Positions 26,051-34,864 are shown, numbered from the stretch's first letter. The stretch: DNA of 64,000 nucleotides from Chersky-806 sp036502405 (GCA_036502405.1 DASXYP010000024.1:28353-92352); one strand, 5' to 3'. A program made the numbers and translations. Notes: generated by a model from the sequence alone, not told the origin.

Positions 26051-26308
26051 ATGCCCGACACCACCGCAACGATCAGCGAGCACCGCCTCCACGAGACCGA
26101 CACCGGCTCACCGGAGGTCCAGATCGCGCTCCTCACGGGGCGGATCAACCATCTCACGGAGCACCTGAAGGTCCACAAGAAGGACCATCACTCGCGCCGG
26201 GGGCTGCTCATGCTCGTCGGTCGGCGCCGTCGCCTGCTGGACTACCTCCGGCGCAACGACGTCGAGCGGTACCGGGCATTGATCGCGAAGCTGGGTCTCC
26301 GCCGGTAG
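26051..26308 (+). CDS. rpsO: 30S ribosomal protein S15
   Basis: S15 binds the central domain of 16S rRNA. The 85-residue product is close to the usual 89. It contains HETDTGSPEVQIALLTGRIN, LTEHLKVHKKDHHSRRGLL and LVGRRRRLLDYLRR, all highly conserved. It forms the near-universal rpsO-pnp pair with the gene downstream. Confidence 0.97.
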   Translation: MPDTTATISEHRLHETDTGSPEVQIALLTGRINHLTEHLKVHKKDHHSRRGLLMLVGRRRRLLDYLRRNDVERYRALIAKLGLRR

Positions 26309-26316
26309 CGGATCGT

Positions 26317-26417
26317 GGGAGCGGCGTCGCCGCTCCCGCTTCGCGTCACGACATCAAAGCGAGCGCGACGGCGGTTGTCAGTCGCCGATGCTCGAGCCAC
26401 GCTCGAGCGCCGACAAC
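26317..26417 (+). terminator. Two hairpins in the rpsO-pnp intergenic region
   Basis: Hairpin 1 (26317-26337) is GGGAGCGGC/GCCGCTCCC with a 3-nt loop. Hairpin 2 (26374-26417) has an outer stem GTTGTC/GACAAC and an inner stem of two GCTCGAGC blocks around CAC. In E. coli and Streptomyces the equivalent interval contains a hairpin cleaved by RNase III that mediates PNPase autoregulation. A similar role here is an inference from position. Confidence 0.6.
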
Positions 26418-26482
26418 TGGGAATCACCGCAGCTCGCACGACTGCCGCCCCGTGTGGGGCGACAAGAGAGGAGCGCGTTCCC

Positions 26483-28903
26483 ATGGGAGACGCGATTCGC
26501 GTAACCGGTCCGATCAACGCCGACGGGCTGGAGCTGACCATCGAGACCGGCCGCCTGGCCAACCTCGCCGACGGCGCGGTGCTGCTGACGGTGGGCGACA
26601 CCGTCGTCCTGTCGACGGTCGCCACGAGCAAGCCCCGTGAGGGCATCGACTTCTTCCCCCTGACGGTGGACGTCGAGGAGCGGATGTACGCCGCGGGCAA
26701 GATCCCCGGCTCGTTCTTCCGCCGTGAGGGCCGTCCGGGCGAGGCGGCGATCCTGACCTGCCGCCTCACCGACCGCCCGCTGCGCCCGAGCTTCCCCGAG
26801 GGCTTCCGGGACGAGACCCAGGTGATCGCCACGATCATGGGCTCGGACCAGAAGAACCCGCACGACATCATCTCGATCAACGGTGCCTCCGCCGCGCTGA
26901 TGATCTCCGGCATCCCGTTCAACGGCCCGATCGGGGCGGTGCGCATGGCGCACCACGACGGTCGGTGGATCGCGCACCCGACCTACGAGCAGGGCAACGA
27001 GTCCACGTTCCAGCTCGTGGTCGCGGGCCGGCGCACCGAAGCCGGTGAGATCGCCGTGATGATGGTCGAGGCCGGTGGCACCGAGAACAGCTGGGCCCTC
27101 TACGAGGCCGGCGCGCCGAAGGTGACCGAGGACGTCATCGCCGACGGGCTCGAAGCTTCGAAGGAGTGGATCGGCAAGGCCATCGACCTCCAGCAGGAGC
27201 TCGTCGCCGCGGTGATCCTCGCCCACGGTCCGATCGTCGAGAAGCCGTTCGAGCGTCGGGTCGACTACCAGGACGACGTGCTCGAGGCCGTCTCGGACCA
27301 AGCCAGGGCCAACACCGCCGAGGCCATGGCCATCGCGGACAAGACCGAGCGCAACAACCGGCTCGACGAGATCCTCGAGGGTCTGCTCCTCGCGCTGGCG
27401 AGCACCCCGGACGAGGTCGGCGGGTTCGCCGGTCGCGAAGGCGAGATCAAGAAGGCGTTCCGCTCCCTGCAGAAGCAGGTCGTGCGGGAGCGCATCGTGA
27501 ACGAGGGCATCCGCATCGACGGTCGGGGCGTGACGGACCTCCGCCCGCTGTCGGCCGAGGTCGGCGTCCTCAACGCGGTGCACGGCTCGGGCCTGTTCCA
27601 GCGGGGCGAGACCCAGGTCCTGTCGGTGCTCACGCTCGGCATGTCCCGCATGGAGCAGATCGTCGACACCCTCGGGCTCGACGACCGCAAGCGCTACATG
27701 CACCACTACAACTTCCCGCCGTTCTCCACCGGTGAGACGGGCCGCGTCGGCTCGCCGAAGCGCCGCGAGATCGGTCACGGCGCGCTCGCCGAGCGGGCGC
27801 TGCTGCCGGTCGTGCCGAGCAAGGAAGAGTGGCCCTACACGCTGCGCGTCGTCTCGGACGTGCTCGCGTCCAACGGCTCCACCTCCATGGCGTCGGTCTG
27901 CGGCTCGACGCTCTCGATGATGGACGCGGGTGTGCCGCTCAAGGCTCCCGTCGCGGGCATCGCGATGGGCCTCGTGTTCCACGACGGCAAGTACACGACC
28001 CTCACCGACATCCTCGGTGCGGAGGACGCGTTCGGCGACATGGACTTCAAGGTCGCCGGAACGTCCGAGTTCGTCACTGCGCTGCAGCTCGACACGAAGA
28101 TCGACGGCTTGCCGGCCGACGTCCTGCTCAAGGCGCTCGAGCAGGCCAAGGTGGCCCGCCTCGCGATCCTCGACGTGATGCACGACGCGATCGCCGAGCC
28201 CCGCGCCGACGTGCGTCCGACCGCCCCGAAGATCGTCAGCTTCGAGATCCCGATCGACAAGATCGGCGAGGTCATCGGGCCCAAGGGCAAGGTCATCAAC
28301 ACGATCCAGCAGGAGACCGGTGCCGACATCGCAGTGAGCGACGACGGCATGGTCGGCACGGTGAGCATCGGCTCGAAGGAAGGCGAGAAGGTCGAAGAGG
28401 CCCGCCGCCGCATCGAGCTGATCCTCGACCCGCCGACCGCCGAGCTCGGCGCCGAGTACACCGGCCGGGTCGTGAACATCACGAAGTTCGGTGCGTTCGT
28501 CAACGTCCTCCCGGGCCGTGACGGCCTGCTGCACATCTCGAAGCTCGGTCGGGGCAAGCGCATCGACCGGGTCGAGGACGTGCTCGACCTCGGCGACGAG
28601 GTGACCGTCCGGGTCGACGACATCGACAACTCCGGCAAGCTCTCGCTGTCCCTCCTGGGCGAGGAGGGCGACGACGCCGGTTCCGGCGGCGGCGGTGACC
28701 GGCCCGAGCGCAGCTCGCGCCCGGCGCGCGGCGACGGTGACCGGGGCGACCGCGGCGGGAACACCGGTCCGCCGAAGGACGTCGCGTCGTTCGACGCCGC
28801 GTGGGACGAGGAGGCCAAGAAGGAGTACGGCGACCTCGGCCCGGCGGAGGCGCCGAGCCGCGGTGGTGACCGCGACCGCGGACCCCGTCGTCGTCGCCGA
28901 TAG
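26483..28903 (+). CDS. pnp: Polyribonucleotide nucleotidyltransferase (PNPase)
   Basis: PNPase is the phosphorolytic 3'-5' exoribonuclease. The 806-residue protein contains two RNase PH domains (the first with FFRREGRPGEAAILTCRLTDRPLRP; the second with MHHYNFPPFSTGETGRVGSPKRREIGHG), a KH domain (IGPKGKVINTIQQETGADI) and an S1 domain (YTGRVVNITKFGAFVNVLPG). A Gly/Arg/Asp-rich tail of about 80 residues follows. ATG at 26483 has AGAGGAG upstream. The intergenic hairpins suggest autoregulated expression. Confidence 0.97.
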   Translation: MGDAIRVTGPINADGLELTIETGRLANLADGAVLLTVGDTVVLSTVATSKPREGIDFFPLTVDVEERMYAAGKIPGSFFRREGRPGEAAILTCRLTDRPLRPSFPEGFRDETQVIATIMGSDQKNPHDIISINGASAALMISGIPFNGPIGAVRMAHHDGRWIAHPTYEQGNESTFQLVVAGRRTEAGEIAVMMVEAGGTENSWALYEAGAPKVTEDVIADGLEASKEWIGKAIDLQQELVAAVILAHGPIVEKPFERRVDYQDDVLEAVSDQARANTAEAMAIADKTERNNRLDEILEGLLLALASTPDEVGGFAGREGEIKKAFRSLQKQVVRERIVNEGIRIDGRGVTDLRPLSAEVGVLNAVHGSGLFQRGETQVLSVLTLGMSRMEQIVDTLGLDDRKRYMHHYNFPPFSTGETGRVGSPKRREIGHGALAERALLPVVPSKEEWPYTLRVVSDVLASNGSTSMASVCGSTLSMMDAGVPLKAPVAGIAMGLVFHDGKYTTLTDILGAEDAFGDMDFKVAGTSEFVTALQLDTKIDGLPADVLLKALEQAKVARLAILDVMHDAIAEPRADVRPTAPKIVSFEIPIDKIGEVIGPKGKVINTIQQETGADIAVSDDGMVGTVSIGSKEGEKVEEARRRIELILDPPTAELGAEYTGRVVNITKFGAFVNVLPGRDGLLHISKLGRGKRIDRVEDVLDLGDEVTVRVDDIDNSGKLSLSLLGEEGDDAGSGGGGDRPERSSRPARGDGDRGDRGGNTGPPKDVASFDAAWDEEAKKEYGDLGPAEAPSRGGDRDRGPRRRRR

Positions 28904-28970
28904 CGCTTCAGCCCACCGACCCGGACGTCGATACGCGAACGTGAGCGGAGCGGGAGTGGGAGTGGATCAG

Positions 28971-30230
28971 ATGGGCTCTCGCGTCCCGGGTGGCGTCGAG
29001 ACGACGCGGCTCCCGTCGGGGCTGCGGGTGCTCACCGAGTCCATGCCCGAGCTCCGCTCGGTGGCGATCGGCTTCTGGGTCGGGACGGGCGCGATCGACG
29101 AGCCCGACCACCTCCTCGGCGCCAGCCACTTCCTGGAGCACCTGCTGTTCAAGGGGACCGCGACGCGCACCGCGTCGGAGATCGCGGGCGCGATCGAGTC
29201 GGTCGGCGGCGACATGAACGCCTTCACCACCCAGGAGTACACGGCGTTCTACGTGCGCGTGCCCGACGACCACCTCGAGGTCGCCGCGGACATCCTCTCG
29301 TCGGTGGTGTGGGCGCCCGCGTTCCGGCCCGACGACGTCGACTCGGAGCGCCAGGTCATCCTCGAAGAGATCCGCATGCGCGACGACACACCGGACGACA
29401 TCGTCCACGAGCTGTTCGCCGCCGCGCTGTACCCGAAGCACCCGCTCGGGCGGTCCGTGCTCGGCAGCCGCGAGACCATCGTCGCGGCCGAGCGGGACGC
29501 GATCGCGGCGTACCACGCAGAGCACTACCGACCGGAGAACGTCGTCGTCGCCGCGGCCGGGAACCTCGCGCACGACCGGATGGTCGAGCTGATCGGCAAC
29601 GGGGTCGAGGCCGGCGACGGGGCGCGACCGGACCGGATCGAGCCGTCGTTCGCGCCACCGGACGCGATCCTCACCGAGCGGCGAGGAACCGAGCAGGCCC
29701 ACCTCGTGCTCGGCATGCGTGCGCTCGCCCGGGACGACCCGGACCGCTACGCGCTGTCGGTCGTGAACCAGGTGCTCGGCGGCGGCATGTCGTCGAGACT
29801 GTTCCAGGAGGTCCGCGAGCGGCGCGGTCTCGCGTACTCCGTGTACTCCTACCGGGTCGCGTTCGACGGCACCGGCGCGGTCGGCGTCTACGCGGGCACG
29901 AGCCCCGAGCGCGCGCACGAGACGTTGGCGGTGATCCGCGGTGAGCTCGATCGCCTCGTCGCCGACGGCGTGCCCGAAGCCGAGCTCGCGGCTGCGAAGG
30001 GCCACCTGAAGGGCTCCACCGCACTGTCGCTCGAGACCAGCTCGAGCCGCATGCACCGGCTGGGCCGGAGCGAGCTGACGACCGGAGAGGTCCTCTCGGT
30101 GGACGAGCTCGTCGCGGAGATCGACGCGGTCACCGTTGACGACGCGGCCCGGGTGATCGACCGGGTCTTCGCCGACGAGCCCCGCGTCCTCGCGGTCGTC
30201 GGCCCGTTCGACACCGAAGACTTCGCCTGA
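28971..30230 (+). CDS. pepR: M16 family zinc metallopeptidase (PepR-like)
   Basis: A 419-residue pitrilysin/M16 peptidase with the inverted zinc motif HFLEH in LLGASHFLEHLLFKGT near residue 45. Downstream are GGDMNAFTTQEYTAFYVRV and VLGGGMSSRLFQEVRERRGLAYSVYS in the second half. PepR follows pnp in mycobacteria too. I chose ATG at 28971; an in-frame GTG at 28941 would add 10 residues. The substrate is not known from sequence. The stop is followed by about 190 bp of repeats. Confidence 0.9.
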   Translation: MGSRVPGGVETTRLPSGLRVLTESMPELRSVAIGFWVGTGAIDEPDHLLGASHFLEHLLFKGTATRTASEIAGAIESVGGDMNAFTTQEYTAFYVRVPDDHLEVAADILSSVVWAPAFRPDDVDSERQVILEEIRMRDDTPDDIVHELFAAALYPKHPLGRSVLGSRETIVAAERDAIAAYHAEHYRPENVVVAAAGNLAHDRMVELIGNGVEAGDGARPDRIEPSFAPPDAILTERRGTEQAHLVLGMRALARDDPDRYALSVVNQVLGGGMSSRLFQEVRERRGLAYSVYSYRVAFDGTGAVGVYAGTSPERAHETLAVIRGELDRLVADGVPEAELAAAKGHLKGSTALSLETSSSRMHRLGRSELTTGEVLSVDELVAEIDAVTVDDAARVIDRVFADEPRVLAVVGPFDTEDFA

Positions 30231-30233
30231 TTC

Positions 30234-30400
30234 CGGGTCGCTCCGACCTGCGCGACCTCGGGTCGCTCCGGCGTCCGCACTTCCTTTCGGGTCGCTCCGG
30301 TGTCCGCACTTCGTGCCCGCTCCCGCGCTCCGCTCCGCCGTGCCCGCTCCCGCCTGCGCTCCGCCTCCGTGCTCGCTCCGGTCTCCGCTCCTGATGCTCG
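30234..30400. repeat. GGTCGCTCCG-type intergenic repeats between pepR and dapB
   Basis: A 26-bp unit beginning TCGGGTCGCTCCGG occurs at 30258-30283 and 30287-30312 with one mismatch. A partial copy starts at 30234, and GCTCCGCT/GCCCGCTCCC runs follow to about 30390. Read on the other strand it gives GGAGCGACCC and TCAGGAGCGGAG, matching motifs of the tsf-pyrH block. It contains no gene. Confidence 0.7.
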
Positions 30401-30410
30401 AGGGGCCGGT

Positions 30411-30425
30411 TAAGGTCCGCGTGTG
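30411..30425 (+). promoter_or_regulatory. Likely leaderless promoter of dapB
   Basis: TAAGGT (30411-30416) ends 6 nt before the GTG at 30423. No Shine-Dalgarno fits in between. Confidence 0.5.
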
Positions 30426-31199
30426 ATCCGGGTTGGTGTCTTCGGCGCGGGCGGGCGGATGGGGGCGACGGTGTGCGCGGCCGTGCTCGACGCCGCCGAC
30501 TGCGAGCTCGTCGCCGCGGTCGACCCGGAGCACGCGGGGGAGCGGGTGGCCGACACCGAGCTCACGATCGCGGTTGCGCCGGACGCGTTCGTCGACGCGG
30601 GTGCCGAGGTGGGCGTCGACTTCACGGTCGTCGCGGCGGCTCGGGAGAACCTGCGTTGGTGCGCCGCGCACGACGTGCACGCGGTGGTGGGCACGACCGG
30701 CATCACCGAGGACGACCTCGACGAGCTCACGAACCTCTTCGGCGCGAGCCGCGCGAACGCGTTCATCGCGCCGAACTTCGCGATCGGGGCAGTGCTCATG
30801 ATGCGCTTCGCCGAGCAGGCCGCGCCGTGGTTCGAGACCGCGGAGATCGTCGAGCTCCACCACGACCGGAAGGTCGACGCTCCGTCGGGCACGTCGATGC
30901 AGACCGCGCACCGGATGGCTGCTTCCTCGCGGGAATGGGCCGAGGATCCGACGAAGACCGTGGTCGCGGAAGGCGCGCGGGGCGGGCTGGTCGACGGCGC
31001 GATCCGCATCCACTCGGTGCGGATGCGCGGGATGCTCGCGCACCAGGAGGTCATCCTCGGGACGGCGGGCGAGACGCTGACGATCCGTCACGACTCGTAC
31101 GACCGGTCGTCGTTCATGCCCGGGGTGCTGCTCGCGGTCCGCCGGGTGGCGGGCCTGCCGGGTCTGACCGTCGGCCTCGACACGCTGCTCGAGACCTGA
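30423..31199 (+). CDS. dapB: 4-hydroxy-tetrahydrodipicolinate reductase
   Basis: DapB is the NAD(P)H-dependent reductase of lysine/DAP synthesis. The 258-residue protein has the nucleotide loop VFGAGGRMG at the N terminus, VVGTTGITEDDL near residue 80, and the catalytic signature ELHHDRKVDAPSGTS near residue 140. The actinobacterial pnp-pepR-dapB order is kept. A tetR gene follows 3 bp later in the same direction. Other dap genes lie at 52-58 kb. Confidence 0.96.
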   Translation: MIRVGVFGAGGRMGATVCAAVLDAADCELVAAVDPEHAGERVADTELTIAVAPDAFVDAGAEVGVDFTVVAAARENLRWCAAHDVHAVVGTTGITEDDLDELTNLFGASRANAFIAPNFAIGAVLMMRFAEQAAPWFETAEIVELHHDRKVDAPSGTSMQTAHRMAASSREWAEDPTKTVVAEGARGGLVDGAIRIHSVRMRGMLAHQEVILGTAGETLTIRHDSYDRSSFMPGVLLAVRRVAGLPGLTVGLDTLLET

Positions 31200-31202
31200 G
31201 GT

Positions 31203-31811
31203 GTGAGCGCGAAGCCGCCCGACCCTGCACTCCGGGAGCGGATCCTCGAGGCGGCGTACGCATGCTTCGCGCGCTTCGGCCTGGGCAAGACGACGGTCGA
31301 GGACGTGGTCAAGGAGTCGGGCGTGTCGCGCGCCACCATCTACCGCGCGTTCCCGGGCGGGAAGGACCAGCTGCTGCGCGAGGTCGTCGCCTGGGAGATG
31401 GGGCGGTTCTTCGGCTCGCTCGCCGAGGCGGTGGTCGGCGCGCCGGACTTCGCGAGCCTGGTCGAGGACGGCCTCGTCTTCGCTCACCGCGCGGTGGGGG
31501 AGCACATCGTGCTCCAGAAGATCCTGGTCACCGAGCCGGAGCGCCTGCTCCCGTTGCTGACCACCGAGCAGCATCGCCCGCTCGAGTTCATCACCGGCTA
31601 CCTGATGCCGTTCCTCGAGCGCGAGGACCGGGCGGGCCGGCTCCTGCCCGGGCTGGACCAGGCTCGCGCCGCCGACTTCGTCGCCCGGATGCTGCTCTCG
31701 CTGATCGGGTCGGACAGCGAGGACCTCGACGACCCGGTCGCCCGCCGCCGGCTGGTGCGCGACCAGCTCCTCGTGGGTGTCCTCACCCCGGAGGCCCTTG
31801 CCGCGCCCTGA
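31203..31811 (+). CDS. TetR family transcriptional regulator
   Basis: A 202-residue regulator. The N-terminal helix-turn-helix spans about residues 10-55 (ERILEAAYACFARFGLGKTT, then GVSRATIYRAFPGGKDQLL). The C-terminal ligand domain is unassigned. It starts 3 bp after dapB and is probably co-transcribed with it. It is clearly similar in its DNA-binding half to the second TetR at 32975, suggesting paralogues. No operator was found immediately upstream. Confidence 0.88.
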   Translation: MSAKPPDPALRERILEAAYACFARFGLGKTTVEDVVKESGVSRATIYRAFPGGKDQLLREVVAWEMGRFFGSLAEAVVGAPDFASLVEDGLVFAHRAVGEHIVLQKILVTEPERLLPLLTTEQHRPLEFITGYLMPFLEREDRAGRLLPGLDQARAADFVARMLLSLIGSDSEDLDDPVARRRLVRDQLLVGVLTPEALAAP

Positions 31812-31842
31812 CCCGCCCGTGCCCCCGGCCGGAATGCGTTCG

Positions 31843-31857
31843 TAGACTCGGAACGTG
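31843..31857 (+). promoter_or_regulatory. Likely leaderless promoter of the DUF2510 metzincin gene
   Basis: TAGACT (31843-31848), then 6 nt, then the GTG at 31855. No Shine-Dalgarno is present. Confidence 0.55.
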
Positions 31858-32847
31858 GCGGGCGACGGAGATCGGCGCAACGAGCATCCGGACGCACCGG
31901 GCTGGTACCCGGACCCGTGGAGCGCGACCGGCGAGGGGGAGCGCTACTTCGACGGGACGCACTGGGGCACGACGGAGAAGCCGATGGGCCGCCACACGGT
32001 CGCGGTCAAGGAGGTTCCGCTCGACCCGCCCCGCCCGGAGCGCCGCCGCGGGATCCTCGCGGTCGTCGTCCTCGTCGTGGCGGTCGCCGCGGTCTGGGGC
32101 GTGCCGAAGCTCCTGTCGTCGGACTCGGGCGGTGGGGCCCGGCGCGCCACGGGCACGACGGCGCGGTCGAACGACGCACCCCCGCCGTCGCAGGAGGAGT
32201 CGGCCCGGCCGCTCGGCACGCCCGCGCCGGTGCCGGACGGGACCGGGCGCTTCGAGGTGCTCCAGCACCAGCGCGGCGACGCGTCGAAGCCGGTCGCGTG
32301 GGATCCGTGCCGGCCCGTCCACTACGTCGTGAACCCGAGCGGTGGCCCGGCCGACGGCCCGGCCCTGATCCACGCGGCGATCGCCCAGGTCGGTGCGGCG
32401 ACCGGGCTGCAGTTCGTGGACGACGGCACGACGAGCGAGGCGCCGTCGAAGGAGCGCGGGGCGTACCAGCCCGGACGGTACGGGAAGTCGCGGTGGGCCC
32501 CGGTGCTCGTCGCCTGGTCCGACGAGGGCTCGTACCCCGAGCTCGCCGGCTACGTCGCGGGCCTCGGCGACCCGCAAGCCGTGTACGCGCCGAACGGCGA
32601 GCTCGTGTACGTGACCGGGCAGCTGGTGCTCGACGACCAGACGCTCTCCGCCGCGCAGACGCCGGACCGGACGCGCGCCCGCGCGGTGATCCTCCACGAG
32701 CTCGGCCACGTCGCGGGGCTGGACCACACGAACGACCGGAACCAGCTCATGTTCTCCGAGGCGCAGTTCAACGTCACGACCTACGGCGACGGGGACCTGC
32801 GGGGGCTCGCGCTCCTCGGCCGGCAGTCCTGCTTCCCCGGCGTCTGA
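31855..32847 (+). CDS. Membrane-anchored metzincin-type metalloprotease with DUF2510 domain
   Basis: A 330-residue protein. It begins with a DUF2510 module (GWYPDPWS...RYFDGTHWG, residues about 16-42). A single transmembrane segment follows (ILAVVVLVVAVAAVWGV, about residues 66-82), then a Thr/Pro-rich linker. The extracytoplasmic domain contains a perfect metzincin zinc motif HELGHVAGLDH near residue 282 with a downstream Met (NQLMF) that could be the Met-turn. It is therefore a likely cell-surface zinc protease, substrate unknown. tetR genes lie on both sides, with no evidence that they regulate it. Confidence 0.82.
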   Translation: MAGDGDRRNEHPDAPGWYPDPWSATGEGERYFDGTHWGTTEKPMGRHTVAVKEVPLDPPRPERRRGILAVVVLVVAVAAVWGVPKLLSSDSGGGARRATGTTARSNDAPPPSQEESARPLGTPAPVPDGTGRFEVLQHQRGDASKPVAWDPCRPVHYVVNPSGGPADGPALIHAAIAQVGAATGLQFVDDGTTSEAPSKERGAYQPGRYGKSRWAPVLVAWSDEGSYPELAGYVAGLGDPQAVYAPNGELVYVTGQLVLDDQTLSAAQTPDRTRARAVILHELGHVAGLDHTNDRNQLMFSEAQFNVTTYGDGDLRGLALLGRQSCFPGV

Positions 32848-32937
32848 GCCCGGGCCCGCCACAGAACGCGGTCGGGGTCCAGGTCCGGGGTCCGAACCAG
32901 AGGGTCGAAGGCGGTGTTCCCTGTGACCCGCGACACG

Positions 32938-32975
32938 TTGACTATGAGACAGTCTTCGCCTTACTGTCTCGCGAG
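32938..32975 (+). promoter_or_regulatory. Promoter with embedded TetR-type operator
   Basis: TTGACT (-35, 32938-32943), an 18-bp spacer, and TACTGT (-10, 32962-32967) end 7 nt before the GTG at 32975. GAGACAGT (32946-32953) and ACTGTCTC (32963-32970) form perfect 8-bp inverted arms 9 bp apart that cover the spacer and the -10. Binding would block RNA polymerase, as expected for TetR autorepression. The transcript would be leaderless. Confidence 0.75.
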
Positions 32976-33601
32976 TGACCACGCAGCGCGGGATGGGAGC
33001 CAGCTCGACCACCAGGACGCCCGCCGCTCGCGACCGCATCCTCGGTGCCACGCTGGTGTCGCTGGCCCGGTACGGCGTCGCCAAGACCACCCTCGAGGAC
33101 GTGGCCAAGGAGGCGCGGTGCGCCCGGGCCACCGTCTACCGCGCCTACGGCGGCAAGCAGCAGCTCCTCGACGCGGTGGTGGCCCACGAGACCGGCCGCC
33201 TGCTTGCGGCGATCGACGCCGCGGCCGCCGCCGAGGGCACGCTCGACGACGCGCTCGTCGCGATGGCCACGACCGCGGCGCACGCGGCCCTCGAGCACGA
33301 CGCGCTGCAGTTCGTGCTCGCGCACGAGCCCGAGCTCGTGCTGCCCTGGATCACCTTCGACGGTGCCGACCGCTTCCTCGCCCTCGCCGGTGCCGCGCTC
33401 GCACCCACCTTCGCCCGGTTCGTTCCGGCCGCCGACGCGAACCGCGCTGCGCAGTGGTGCACCCGGATCTTCCTCGCCTACCTCGGGGCCGATGACAGCC
33501 CCGTGACCATGACCGACGCACGCGAAGTGCGCGCGCTGGTCCACGACTTCGTCGTCCCGGCGCTCACCGAGCACCGGGCGTCCCAACCCACCCGGGGGTA
33601 G
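32975..33601 (+). CDS. TetR family repressor of the diiron-oxidase operon
   Basis: A 208-residue regulator with a helix-turn-helix at about residues 20-65 (RDRILGATLVSLARYGVAKT, then ARATVYRAYGGKQQLLDAVV). The C-terminal half is Ala-rich and binds an unknown ligand. It is followed after 4 bp by the diiron protein gene, so both lie behind the promoter whose spacer contains a palindrome. Autoregulation and control of the oxidase follow from that layout. It resembles the TetR at 31203. Confidence 0.88.
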   Translation: MTTQRGMGASSTTRTPAARDRILGATLVSLARYGVAKTTLEDVAKEARCARATVYRAYGGKQQLLDAVVAHETGRLLAAIDAAAAAEGTLDDALVAMATTAAHAALEHDALQFVLAHEPELVLPWITFDGADRFLALAGAALAPTFARFVPAADANRAAQWCTRIFLAYLGADDSPVTMTDAREVRALVHDFVVPALTEHRASQPTRG

Positions 33602-33605
33602 CACC

Positions 33606-34727
33606 ATGGCCACCAACCAAGAGATGATCGGTCGCGACGACGTCAACGACCTCGAAGCGATCCTCTCGATCACCAACCGCGACGTCGACGCGGTGCTGCA
33701 CACCGTGAAGTCGGAGTCCGACGCGCTCTTCAGCTGGGACTACGAGCGCTCACGCCCGGCCCTGGTGAAGCTCTACGAGAAGGCCAAGACGTCGCAGTGG
33801 AACGTCACCACCGACCTGGACTGGTCGATCCCGGTCGACCAGGCGGCGGTGGTCATGGCCAACCAGGCCGCGAACATCCCGAACGGCTTCGGCGAGACCG
33901 TCGACCTCACGGGCACGCCGTTCGAGTCCTGGACCGACGACCAGTGGGTCCAGATGGGGATCGAGTCCCAGAACTGGACGCTCTCGCAGTTCCTCCACGG
34001 TGAGCAGGGCGCGCTGATCTGCACCGCGCAGATCGTCGAGACCGTCCCGTGGATCGACGCCAAGTACTACGCCGCGACCCAGGTCATGGACGAGGCCCGC
34101 CACGTGGAGGTCTTCGCCAAGTACCTCGACGAGAAGCTGAGCGGGCACTACCCGATCAACGCCCACCTGAAGATGCTCCTCGACGACATCATCAGCGACA
34201 ACCGCTGGGACATGACGTACCTCGGGATGCAGATCATGGTGGAGGGCCTCGCGCTCGCCGCGTTCGGCTTCATCCACCAGCTGACCACGGAGCCGCTGCT
34301 GAAGAAGCTGCTCCGCTACGTGATGGCGGACGAGGCCCGCCACGTCGCCTTCGGCGTGCTCTCGCTCCAGGAGTTCTACAAGGAGCTCGACTCCAAGGAG
34401 ATCCGGGAGCGCCAGGAGTTCGCGTTCGAGGCTGCCGTGCGGATGCGCGACCGGTTCCTCCAGCAGGAGGTGTTCGAGCGCATGGGCGTCGACGTGAAGG
34501 ACGCGCTCACCCTCGTGCTCGAGGACGAGACCCGCGCCATGTTCCAGGGGATGCTGTTCTCGAAGATCGTGCCGAACTGCAAGAAGCTCGGTCTGCTCGA
34601 CGCGGGCGACGGCTGGCTGCGCGACCGCTTCACCGAGCTCGGCGTGATCCAGTTCGAGGACTGGACCGACACCTCCGCGGAGTACACCGACCTCGACGAG
34701 GTGGCGAAGGACCGCAGCGCCGCGTAA
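33606..34727 (+). CDS. Ferritin-like diiron oxidase/oxygenase (AurF-like)
   Basis: A 373-residue helical protein with two copies of a carboxylate-bridged diiron motif. The first pairs the Glu of LHGEQGAL with VMDEARHVEVF (about residue 165). The second pairs the Glu of MVEGLALAAFG with MADEARHVAFG (about residue 245). Such spacing is typical of ferritin-like oxygenases, including the AurF N-oxygenase group. The substrate cannot be deduced. It is co-transcribed with tetR. RNase J downstream has its own promoter. Confidence 0.8.
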   Translation: MATNQEMIGRDDVNDLEAILSITNRDVDAVLHTVKSESDALFSWDYERSRPALVKLYEKAKTSQWNVTTDLDWSIPVDQAAVVMANQAANIPNGFGETVDLTGTPFESWTDDQWVQMGIESQNWTLSQFLHGEQGALICTAQIVETVPWIDAKYYAATQVMDEARHVEVFAKYLDEKLSGHYPINAHLKMLLDDIISDNRWDMTYLGMQIMVEGLALAAFGFIHQLTTEPLLKKLLRYVMADEARHVAFGVLSLQEFYKELDSKEIRERQEFAFEAAVRMRDRFLQQEVFERMGVDVKDALTLVLEDETRAMFQGMLFSKIVPNCKKLGLLDAGDGWLRDRFTELGVIQFEDWTDTSAEYTDLDEVAKDRSAA

Positions 34728-34737
34728 TTCCCGCTCT

Positions 34738-34752
34738 CGGGCCTTCGGCCCG
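34738..34752 (+). terminator. Short GC hairpin after the diiron oxidase
   Basis: CGGGCC-TTC-GGCCCG, 10 bp after the stop codon, with no T tract. It is a plausible end of the tetR-oxidase operon. Confidence 0.4.
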
Positions 34753-34864
34753 GGCCGGCAACCATCCCTCCGACAGAACGCTTCGCTCGCGCGCCGGCGT
34801 TGGCTGCGGCCGCGGTTGCTGTCCGCTTCGCTCTCGTTCTTCGGTGCCGCGAGAACCTGCCCTG

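Noticed and set aside
26378..28534. A 718-codon minus-strand frame opposite pnp
   Set aside because: It is antisense shadow without motifs; PNPase domains are complete on the plus strand.
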